Positions 56,621 to 64,000 of a stretch of DNA of 64,000 bases are shown here, one piece after another; within the stretch, counting starts at the first letter, position 1, and the number at the start of each line of letters is the position of its first letter. The stretch comes from Bacteroidota bacterium (GTDB lineage: Bacteria; Bacteroidota; Bacteroidia; Bacteroidales; JAAUTT01): contig JAUZOO010000010.1 of the NCBI GenBank assembly GCA_030706405.1, forward strand, positions 124,001 to 188,000, in the 5' to 3' direction. Below the pieces are notes generated by a model that was given only the letters and a program-made list of their open reading frames with translations, made no database searches and was not told where the DNA came from. The position numbers were made by a program, and so were the translations under genes.

Positions 56621-59590
56621 ATGAATAAAAAGAATTTTGGATACAAGCTATCTGTTATTATCCTGTTGGTTTGTTCCAGTATTCCCGTAATGGCGAGTAT
56701 CGACACAACTACGTACATCTCCGATCAAAATGTACCAGAGGGATTTGCAATTTCAGTGAATGGGCAGTCTGCACCGTTGTTTGCCAACGCTGGCGATTAT
56801 CCGGGCGTGATTCGTGTTTTGGGCGATTTAAAAAAGGATATTGTCAGCGTTACCAACAGTGAACCAAAACTTTGCATCGATACATTGCCTGTTTCAAAAA
56901 ATATAGTGGTGGTCGGGACGCTGGGTAAAAGTCCGGTTATCGACAAATTAGTGAAAGATGGGAAACTTGATGTTACCGGAATTTCGGGTAAATGGGAAGC
57001 ATTTATGATACAAGTGGTTGAAAATCCGTTTCCCGGAACCGATAAAGCCCTTGTCGTGGTTGGAAGTGACAAACGCGGTACGATCTATGGCATTTACGAC
57101 ATTTCAACAAAAATAGGAGTATCGCCCTGGTACTGGTGGGCCGACGTGCCGGTAAGGCATAAAGATGCCCTATTTGTGAAACCCGGCAAATACCTGCAAG
57201 GCTCGCCATCGGTCAAATATCGTGGTATTTTTCTTAATGACGAATGGCCCAACCTTACCAACTGGGTAACTGAAAAATTCGGAACGGTAAATCCATCAGT
57301 CAATCCGCCCATCCCGAAAGGAATTGCCAATTATAACAGCTTATTTTATAGTAAGATATTTGAGTTGATTTTGCGTTTAAAAGGAAATTACCTCTGGCCG
57401 GCCATGTGGAACAATGCCTTTAACGAAGATGATCCTGAAAATCCTCGTCTTGCCAACGAGTATGGCATTGTGATGGGAACTTCGCATCAGGAACCCATGC
57501 TCCGCGCCCAAAAGGAGTGGGATAGACGTTATCACGATTCTTTGGGTAGCTGGAATTATGCCAAACATCCACAGGTGTTGGAAAATTTTTGGCGCGAGGG
57601 CATCCGTCGCAATAAAAATTACGAAAGCATCCTGACTATCGGGCTTCGCGGAGCAAACGATACAGAGATGGCGCCCGGCGGACCCGAGGCCAACAAAGCG
57701 CTGCTCGAAAAAATCGTAGATAGGCAACGCAAAATTATATCCGAAGAAATAAATCCCGACGTAACCAAAGTGCCGCAGTTGTGGTGTTTGTATAAAGAAG
57801 TTCAGGAATTTTATAATTCCGGAATGCGCGTCCCCGACGATGTTACCTTGCTGTGGGCCGAAGATAACTGGGGCAATGTGCGTCGTTTGCCCACGACCGA
57901 AGAACGTCTCCGACCGGGAGGCGCAGGTGTTTACTATCATTTTGACTATCACGGTAGTCCACGGAATTATCAGTGGTTAAACACCAGTCCGCTGGCAAAA
58001 ATATGGGATCAGATGTCGCTTTCCAAACAATATGGAGCCGACCGGGTTTGGATCGTGAATATGGGCCATTTCAGGGGCTATGAGCTCCCGCTCGAATATT
58101 TTATGGATCTGGCCTGGAAAACGAACCAATGGACAAGCAATAACATCAATGAGTACACCCGGTTATGGGCAAAACGTGAGTTTGGAGAGACTTATGCCCC
58201 GGAGATTGCTAATATTCTGTCTAAATATACCAAATACAACGGGCGCCGTAAGCCAGAGTTGCTGACACCGAACACGTACAGTCTGGTCAATTATCAGGAA
58301 GCGGAAACGTATGTAGCAGAATATAAAGTATTGGCATTAAAGGCCGAAGAAATTGGTAATAAACTTCCAAAATCTATGAGCGATGCGTATTTTCACCTTG
58401 TACTTTTCCCGGTTAAAGCAAGTGCGTTGGTCAATGAGTTATATCTGGCTGCCGGTAAAAATAAACTTTATGCCCAGCAAGGCCGAGCCTCGGCAAACGA
58501 TTTTGCTGCCGAAACCCGGCGTCTTTTTTCGACCGATACCAGCCTGATGAGTTATTATAACCACGTTTATGCCGATGGTCGCTGGAATCACTTCATGGAT
58601 CAGACGCATCTCGGATATATCTCCTGGAATGATCCTCCGGTGAACAGCCTTCGGGCTATTAAGCTCGTCGAAAAGGAGGTCCCGACAGAAGCGTCCATGG
58701 GGATATCCGTTGAAGGTTCTGAATATGCATGGCCGGAAAACACCTCGCAGGCTGTTCTTCCTGTCTTTGACGTATTTTCGGCTAAAAGACATTATATCGA
58801 TATATTTAATAAAGGCAGTAAACCCTTTGACTTTAAAGTTTTTGCCAGTAAGCCGTGGATTTTGATTAGCGAGGCCAAAGGATCGGTTGAAAAGGATAAG
58901 CGATTATGGATTAGCATCAATTGGGGTAAAGCTCCTAAAGGTAAATTCGAAGGATTGATAAAAATAAGCGGAACCGGTAACAACATTGCAATTATGGTAG
59001 AAGCTGTTAATCCGGTTCAGGTTACCCGACAGAACCTTAACGACTTTGTTGAAACTGAAGGTTATGTTTCGATGGAAGCTGAACATTTTAGCGCTAAAAC
59101 CGAAGCAGGGGAAAACGCATGGGTAAGAATTGAAGATTACGGACATACCCTTTCGGGGATGAGGGCTACGGCCCCTGCCAATGCTCCGGAAGCTGTTCCC
59201 GGCAAGGATTCTCCCTGCCTCGAATACCGGATGTACCTGTTTAATTCCGGCAACGTGAAAGTTAAAACAACCTTTGGACCGGTGATGAATTTTATGCCTA
59301 ACCGGCCAATTCGCTATGCTGTATCGTTCGACGACGAAGCTCCACAGATCATCACGCTAGTTTCGGGTAACTATGTGGTACAAAATAGTAACAACGACTG
59401 GTCAAAAGCCGTGTCGGACAATGCCCGTTTAGCAATTTCAAAGCATAACCTCAATAAATCCGGCTATCATACGCTGAAAATTTGGATGATCGATCCGGGC
59501 GTGGTACTCCAAAAAATTGTAGTTGATCTTGGAGGAGTAAAACCGAGTTACCTGGGTCCTCCCGAAAGTTTTTTCAGAATGGCAAAATGA
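56621..59590 (+). CDS. GH115 family alpha-glucuronidase
   Basis: LKGNYLWPAMWNNAFNEDDPENPRLANEYGIVMGTSHQEPMLRAQKEWDRRY; WAEDNWGNVRRLPT; start set to MNKKNFGYKL. Confidence 0.92.
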   Translation: MNKKNFGYKLSVIILLVCSSIPVMASIDTTTYISDQNVPEGFAISVNGQSAPLFANAGDYPGVIRVLGDLKKDIVSVTNSEPKLCIDTLPVSKNIVVVGTLGKSPVIDKLVKDGKLDVTGISGKWEAFMIQVVENPFPGTDKALVVVGSDKRGTIYGIYDISTKIGVSPWYWWADVPVRHKDALFVKPGKYLQGSPSVKYRGIFLNDEWPNLTNWVTEKFGTVNPSVNPPIPKGIANYNSLFYSKIFELILRLKGNYLWPAMWNNAFNEDDPENPRLANEYGIVMGTSHQEPMLRAQKEWDRRYHDSLGSWNYAKHPQVLENFWREGIRRNKNYESILTIGLRGANDTEMAPGGPEANKALLEKIVDRQRKIISEEINPDVTKVPQLWCLYKEVQEFYNSGMRVPDDVTLLWAEDNWGNVRRLPTTEERLRPGGAGVYYHFDYHGSPRNYQWLNTSPLAKIWDQMSLSKQYGADRVWIVNMGHFRGYELPLEYFMDLAWKTNQWTSNNINEYTRLWAKREFGETYAPEIANILSKYTKYNGRRKPELLTPNTYSLVNYQEAETYVAEYKVLALKAEEIGNKLPKSMSDAYFHLVLFPVKASALVNELYLAAGKNKLYAQQGRASANDFAAETRRLFSTDTSLMSYYNHVYADGRWNHFMDQTHLGYISWNDPPVNSLRAIKLVEKEVPTEASMGISVEGSEYAWPENTSQAVLPVFDVFSAKRHYIDIFNKGSKPFDFKVFASKPWILISEAKGSVEKDKRLWISINWGKAPKGKFEGLIKISGTGNNIAIMVEAVNPVQVTRQNLNDFVETEGYVSMEAEHFSAKTEAGENAWVRIEDYGHTLSGMRATAPANAPEAVPGKDSPCLEYRMYLFNSGNVKVKTTFGPVMNFMPNRPIRYAVSFDDEAPQIITLVSGNYVVQNSNNDWSKAVSDNARLAISKHNLNKSGYHTLKIWMIDPGVVLQKIVVDLGGVKPSYLGPPESFFRMAK

Positions 59591-59641
59591 AAAATTAAAA
59601 GTGACGTTACTTAGTAAAACGATATAGTAAAGGGAAAATAT

Positions 59642-59848
59642 ATGATTAAAAGAGACATCTCAAAAGTATCGAATGACATTTGCGCTTTGCTCAATTCATA
59701 TTACGAACTGCCAATATCCGATATCGGTAGTTTTCTTAAAGTAGATGACGAACAGGTTTTCATAGCCCTTGGTTGGTTGGCCAGAGATCGAAAAATATTC
59801 TTCTTTGAAGAAGATGAGAATATTATGAAAGTTTGTTTAATTGAATGA
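59642..59848 (+). CDS. Winged helix-turn-helix small protein (DUF2582-like), copy B
   Basis: 68 aa paralogue of 36774-36980 (about 39/68 identical by eye). Confidence 0.82.
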   Translation: MIKRDISKVSNDICALLNSYYELPISDIGSFLKVDDEQVFIALGWLARDRKIFFFEEDENIMKVCLIE

Positions 59849-59855
59849 TTAACCA

Positions 59856-61115
59856 TTACCACAGCTTGAGCTGTCCGTACGTTTTGTCTTTTTTCTTCTC
59901 GTTCACCTGTTCGGTAAAAAGCCGTCGCAGTCCTTCCGGCTTTAGTTCGTTGATGGTTGGCGAAGCAAGCTCATTACAGGTGATAAAATAGCGGGCACGT
60001 TTCATTACCACACCCATTTTCTGTAATTGCCACGAGCTTACTCGTCCATACCTTCGGGCACTGATAATGAGCTGTGCCGACTTTACGCCTACGCCCGGAA
60101 TTCGTAAAATCATCTCGTAATCAGCTTTATTTACATCGATGGGGAAAAGCCACGGATTTCGCAGGGCATAGCTCAGTTTGGGATCGAGTTCCAGATCGAG
60201 GTCGGGATGCGTATCGTTAACAATTTCATCTACACGAAACTGATAAAACCGTAATAACCAATCAGCCTGATACAACCGGTTTTCCCGAACCAGTGGAGGC
60301 GTCGTCAGTGCCGGAAGTCGTTTATCATAGCTGTTTACTGGGATAAATCCCGAATAATACACCCGTTTTAATTGTTGTTTTTGATAAAGTCCGGAGGCAA
60401 GATCCAGAATTTGGCGGTCATTATCGGAAGTGGCGCCGATAATCAGCTGGGTACTTTGTCCGGCAGGAGAAAAACGCGGCGATGAACGATATTTACGCCG
60501 CTCTTCCTTGTTTTCGAGAATTCCCTGACGGATGATGCCCATTGGTTGCAGCACGGTCGAATAATCTTTGTCCGGGGCCAGCATCTTTAAATTTTGTTCC
60601 GTCGGAATTTCTATATTTACACTGAGTCGGTCGGCATACAGTCCGGCTTCGCGAATGAGTTCCGGACTTGCGCCGGGAATGCTCTTCAAATGAATGTACC
60701 CGTTGTATTTATGCACCGTGCGGAGTTCGCGGGCAATCTTTGTAAGCATTGCCTGGGTATGGTCGGGCGATTTAACCACGCCGGAGCTGAGAAACAATCC
60801 TTCAATATAGTTACGACGATAAAATTCGATGGTAAGCTCCACAATCTCGGAAGGGCTTAATGCTGTACGCTGGATGTCGTTACTGCGGCGATTTACGCAA
60901 TAAGCACAGTCATATTGACAATAATTGGTAAGCATTATTTTTAGCAGCGAAACACAACGTCCGTCCTCGGCAAAGCTGTGGCAAATGCCCCATGCCGAAG
61001 CGTTGCCAATACCTTTCCCGGAGTTGGGGCGGTTAGTTCCGCTCGATGAGCATGACACATCGTACTTTGCGGCATTGGCCAGTATCTTTAGCTTTTCGAG
61101 GGTGTTGGCATTCAT
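59856..61115 (-). CDS. Putative DNA modification/repair radical SAM protein (TIGR03916-like)
   Basis: LKIMLTNYCQYDCAYCVNRRSND CxxxCxxC cluster, LSSGVVKSPDHTQ, IPGVGVKSAQLIISARR HhH. Confidence 0.9.
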   Translation of the reverse strand: MNANTLEKLKILANAAKYDVSCSSSGTNRPNSGKGIGNASAWGICHSFAEDGRCVSLLKIMLTNYCQYDCAYCVNRRSNDIQRTALSPSEIVELTIEFYRRNYIEGLFLSSGVVKSPDHTQAMLTKIARELRTVHKYNGYIHLKSIPGASPELIREAGLYADRLSVNIEIPTEQNLKMLAPDKDYSTVLQPMGIIRQGILENKEERRKYRSSPRFSPAGQSTQLIIGATSDNDRQILDLASGLYQKQQLKRVYYSGFIPVNSYDKRLPALTTPPLVRENRLYQADWLLRFYQFRVDEIVNDTHPDLDLELDPKLSYALRNPWLFPIDVNKADYEMILRIPGVGVKSAQLIISARRYGRVSSWQLQKMGVVMKRARYFITCNELASPTINELKPEGLRRLFTEQVNEKKKDKTYGQLKLW

Positions 61116-61168
61116 GGGTTAATTGTGTTTCTTTGCTGCAAATTTCATTGTCAAAAATACTAATATTT

Positions 61169-61194
61169 TTAGCAATTGTAATTATATTTGCTAA
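61169..61194. promoter_or_regulatory. Putative operator/promoter of the XRE/S24 gene
   Basis: TTAGCAA (61169-61175) / TTGCTAA (61188-61194) inverted repeat overlapping TATATTTG (61183-61190), a TAnnTTTG -7 match. Confidence 0.5.
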
Positions 61195-61204
61195 TAAATT
61201 TATC

Positions 61205-61987
61205 ATGAATAACCTTATCGCATCCAATATAAGACATCTCCGTAAGGTGAAGGGACTAACGCAAGACCAGCTTGCCGATAAGATTGGCGTAAACCGCGCT
61301 ATGATAGGCTCCTACGAGGAAGGTCGCGCCGTACCCAAGCTTCCGGTTATGCAAAATATATCGCATTATTTCGGAATTAGCATAGACTTGTTGATAAACA
61401 ATGATTTGAGTAATATTCCAGACGGAGGCGATTCACTGCCCATTGATGCGAAAGGAGCTAATTTACGGGTAGTCTCCACCATTGTGGACAGGGATGATAA
61501 CGAGCTTATTACGCTTGTCCCGGCCAAAGCATCGGCGGGGTATCTCAATGGTTATGCCGATCCGGATTATGTTGACACGTTGCCCCGCTTTTCGTTACCT
61601 TTTCAGGAACTGGCTAAAGAGCGTACGTACCGGGCTTTTCAGATTAATGGCGATAGCATGGATCCGATTCCTTCGGGTGCGTATATTATCACCGAATATG
61701 TTCAGGATTGGCACGATATTAAAGACGGAAAGACTTATGTGTTGGTAACCCGCGATGAAGGTGTGGTTTATAAACGTGTGTTTTTGCATCCGAGCGGAGA
61801 GCTGTATTTAAAATCGGATAATCCCCAATACGAAACGTATAGCGTTCATCTTAACCGGATGCTTGAAGTATGGAAGGCCGTGGGGTATATTTGCACGAAA
61901 CTCCCCGAGCCTGATGCTGTGAGCCTTAGTAAATTATCGGCAATTGTGATGGAGATGAAACGGGAGATGGACGAGTTGAAGAGATGA
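61205..61987 (+). CDS. XRE family regulator with S24/LexA-like peptidase domain
   Basis: HTH IRHLRKVKGLTQDQLADKIGVNRAMIGSYEEGR; ASAGY cleavage-type site; INGDSMDPIPSGAYI (Ser) and VVYKRV (Lys). Start corrected from 61046. Confidence 0.9.
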   Translation: MNNLIASNIRHLRKVKGLTQDQLADKIGVNRAMIGSYEEGRAVPKLPVMQNISHYFGISIDLLINNDLSNIPDGGDSLPIDAKGANLRVVSTIVDRDDNELITLVPAKASAGYLNGYADPDYVDTLPRFSLPFQELAKERTYRAFQINGDSMDPIPSGAYIITEYVQDWHDIKDGKTYVLVTRDEGVVYKRVFLHPSGELYLKSDNPQYETYSVHLNRMLEVWKAVGYICTKLPEPDAVSLSKLSAIVMEMKREMDELKR

Positions 61988-61993
61988 GCGCAG

Positions 61994-62064
61994 TTGTCAT
62001 TCCGGGCTTGTCCTGGAATCCTTTTCAAAAAAGACAAGGATTCCGGCCTGCGCCGGAATGACAA
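61994..62064. repeat. REP-like nested palindrome between convergent genes
   Basis: TTGTCATTCCGGGCTTGTCCTGGAATCCTT / AAGGATTCCGGCCTGCGCCGGAATGACAA; second half is itself ATTCCGGC-CTGC-GCCGGAAT. Confidence 0.75.
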
Positions 62065-62073
62065 TTGATGAGG

Positions 62074-63747
62074 CTATTTTAAAACAACACCGGCCTTAAC
62101 ATCGCCTTCAACTACAAAATTGTGAGATGTAAGTTCGGTTCCAATCTTTTTAAGATTAACTTTTTCGGTTTCTTTACCCGAAACTTTTATGAATTTTCCG
62201 GGGCCTTTGCCTGTAATATTTTCCAGATCAACGTTTTTGCTATTGTTAATGGCAGCAATGTCTCCTTTCGAAATTTCAAGGTTTACGTTTTTCAAGTGTA
62301 TGTCCTGACCTTCAATGCAAGATAATCCGGTTGTCGCTTTAATTGAAATGTTTTCGAGGTTTATGTTGCGGATATACATTTCGGGCAAACCTTGCAGAAA
62401 AATGGCCCGTTGAGCTCCGTTGCACGAGATATTCTTTACATAAAGGTTGCGGAACTGGGGAGTTCCTTCGTTGACTGCCGGAAATTTATCAGTTGGCGCG
62501 GGCTTTTCCGTTTGTTTTTCGTCGGCTTCCGGAACCGGTGAAGTTCCGCCATAGTACATGTCGAAACCTATGGCATCGGCAGGTATGTTAATCATCGAAA
62601 TGTCTGAAATATAGATGTTTTCTACGATTCCACCACGTCCGCGGGTAGTTTTAAAACGTAACCCGATGTCGGTACCAAGAAATGTACAATTGGAAACGTA
62701 CAGGTTACGCACGCCACCCGACATTTCGCTGCCAATAACAAATCCGCCATGACCGTGATAAACCTCACAATTGCTGATGACAAACAATTCGGTAGGCTTA
62801 TTGCGTTTTCGGCCTTCTTCGTTTTTGCCCGATTTGATGCAAAGTGCATCGTCACCAACATCGAAAGTGCAGTTGGTTACGGTTCCAATGCGGCACGATT
62901 CAATGTCGATACCATCGCCATTCTGGGCATACCACGGGTTGGAAACATTGACGTTACGCATGGTAAAATGTTCGCACATGAGCGGATGAACGCACCAACT
63001 CGGAGAATTTTGAAATGTAACGCCGTCGAGCAGTACATTTTTGCAACCTACCAGTCCAATCATCACCGGACGTAGAAAGTCCTTGATAGCTTCGTAATCT
63101 TCTATTTTAGCATTAGGGCCGAGGTAGCCGGCTTCCTGGGTGTTGTATCCTTTCAACGATTTTTCGCTGGGGTACCAGGTGTTTCCACTTTTATCAACAA
63201 CTCCGCCCGATTTTATAAGGTTAGTCCATTGCGTTTGAGTGAGCTTCGATTTTTTTACCGGACGCCATGCATCGCCGGCTCCATTGATAACACCACCTCC
63301 GGTTATGGCAATATTCTCGGCATTTTCGGCGCTTACGGGTGCCTGACAACGAACGGTTCTTAAGCCTTCGAAATACGAATTGACCAGCGGATAATCGTTG
63401 ATATCACGGCTGAAAAGAACAAGCGCTCCCTTAACTAAATGCAGGTTTACATTGCTTCTTAGTACAATGGGTCCGGTAACCCATAGTCCGGAGGGAATGT
63501 AAACTACACCTCCTCCATTTTTGGCGCAGGCCTCAATAGCGTTGTTTATTGCTTTTGTGTTTAGCGTAATGCCGTCATTGATAGCTCCAAATTTTTTGAT
63601 ATTAAATGTATCTGTTTTAAAAACAGGCACATTTACCTGGGGCATTTCAAAGGGAAGTTTCTCTGCAATATTCTGAGCCGTACAGCTAAAAGCAATGCTG
63701 ACGGTTAGCACGAACGAAGCTAGCCCAACTTTTTTTTTCCTATTCAT
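62074..63747 (-). CDS. GH28 family (polygalacturonase-like) glycosidase
   Basis: FGAINDGITLNTKAINNAIEACAKNGGGVVYIPSG; QNGDGIDIESCRIGTVTNCTFDVGDDALCIKSGKN; GHGGFVIGSEMSGG. Confidence 0.92.
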   Translation of the reverse strand: MNRKKKVGLASFVLTVSIAFSCTAQNIAEKLPFEMPQVNVPVFKTDTFNIKKFGAINDGITLNTKAINNAIEACAKNGGGVVYIPSGLWVTGPIVLRSNVNLHLVKGALVLFSRDINDYPLVNSYFEGLRTVRCQAPVSAENAENIAITGGGVINGAGDAWRPVKKSKLTQTQWTNLIKSGGVVDKSGNTWYPSEKSLKGYNTQEAGYLGPNAKIEDYEAIKDFLRPVMIGLVGCKNVLLDGVTFQNSPSWCVHPLMCEHFTMRNVNVSNPWYAQNGDGIDIESCRIGTVTNCTFDVGDDALCIKSGKNEEGRKRNKPTELFVISNCEVYHGHGGFVIGSEMSGGVRNLYVSNCTFLGTDIGLRFKTTRGRGGIVENIYISDISMINIPADAIGFDMYYGGTSPVPEADEKQTEKPAPTDKFPAVNEGTPQFRNLYVKNISCNGAQRAIFLQGLPEMYIRNINLENISIKATTGLSCIEGQDIHLKNVNLEISKGDIAAINNSKNVDLENITGKGPGKFIKVSGKETEKVNLKKIGTELTSHNFVVEGDVKAGVVLK

Positions 63748-63942
63748 CCTTCTTAAATTATTGTTTGTACTAGTATAGTTTCGGCAGGCTCTGCAATTTT
63801 CTTGCCAGATACTGCGCCATGATTTGTCTGTCAGAATGCAAAACTACAATAATTGGAGTTTATACCAAGTGCTGCAAGATGCTGAATCTGAATGTTTACA
63901 ACGAAAACTCATTAAGAGAGTTGCTGTAAAATTGTCTTCGAA

Positions 63943-64000
63943 TTATCTTTCTTTTTCCGGATTCCATCCATTTAAAACTTTTTCGATGGAATAATCTGCA
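63943..64000 (-). CDS. Possible 3' end of a truncated CDS at the window edge
   Basis: Reverse-strand frame reads ...ADYSIEKVLNGWNPEKER-stop; too short to identify. Confidence 0.3.
   Translation of the reverse strand, partial: ADYSIEKVLNGWNPEKER

Larger units (their letters stand above)
37271..59590 (+). other. Polysaccharide utilisation locus, predicted glucuronoxylan
   Basis: Collinear HTCS, GH3, SusC, SusD, GH10(+insert), GH35/DUF5597-like, GH39 remnant, SASA esterase, GH10, GH115. Confidence 0.88.

Noticed and set aside
61046-61204. N-terminal extension of the XRE/S24 ORF
   Set aside because: Overlaps the divergent gene start and the promoter; the HTH protein begins naturally at 61205.
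1-64000. Defence islands, prophage, integrases, transposases, tRNA/rRNA genes
   Set aside because: Looked for these by reading the ORF translations and intergenic sequence; none recognisable. tRNAscan/Infernal would be needed to exclude small RNAs.

Overview
The window looks like a chromosomal segment from a Bacteroidetes bacterium (Bacteroidales/Marinilabiliales-like; inferred from SusC/SusD, HTCS and TAnnTTTG-type promoters). Main content, left to right: (i) a degenerate 42-nt-period tandem array at the left edge; (ii) housekeeping genes (lptB, tatC, recQ, rplU-rpmA, serS); (iii) a complete trpEGDCFBA operon preceded by a Trp-Trp-Trp leader peptide and attenuator-type terminator; (iv) assorted transport and repair genes, including a PHP/EndoQ-like domain fused to a UvrD-type helicase; (v) a carboxyltransferase/biotin-carrier pair; (vi) an arsR-arsC-arsM-acr3 arsenic operon with a palindromic operator; (vii) a NifU-like/GGGtGRT/C_GCAxxG_C_C cluster; (viii) a ~22 kb polysaccharide utilisation locus, apparently for glucuronoxylan (HTCS, GH3, SusC, SusD, GH10 with internal CBM-like insert, GH35/DUF5597-like, a decayed GH39 remnant, SASA-type esterase, GH10, GH115), flanked by two same-orientation winged-helix paralogues; (ix) a DNA-repair radical SAM gene divergent from a LexA-like XRE/S24 regulator, then a GH28. 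I found no rRNA, tRNA, CRISPR array or intact transposase by reading. No clearly new defence or mobile system is evident. The strongest less-ordinary observations are the trp attenuator, the GH39 remnant, the duplicated genes bracketing the PUL, the 42-nt array, the EndoQ-UvrD fusion and a small membrane ORF at the PUL promoter. All product names come from motif recognition; no database search was run.
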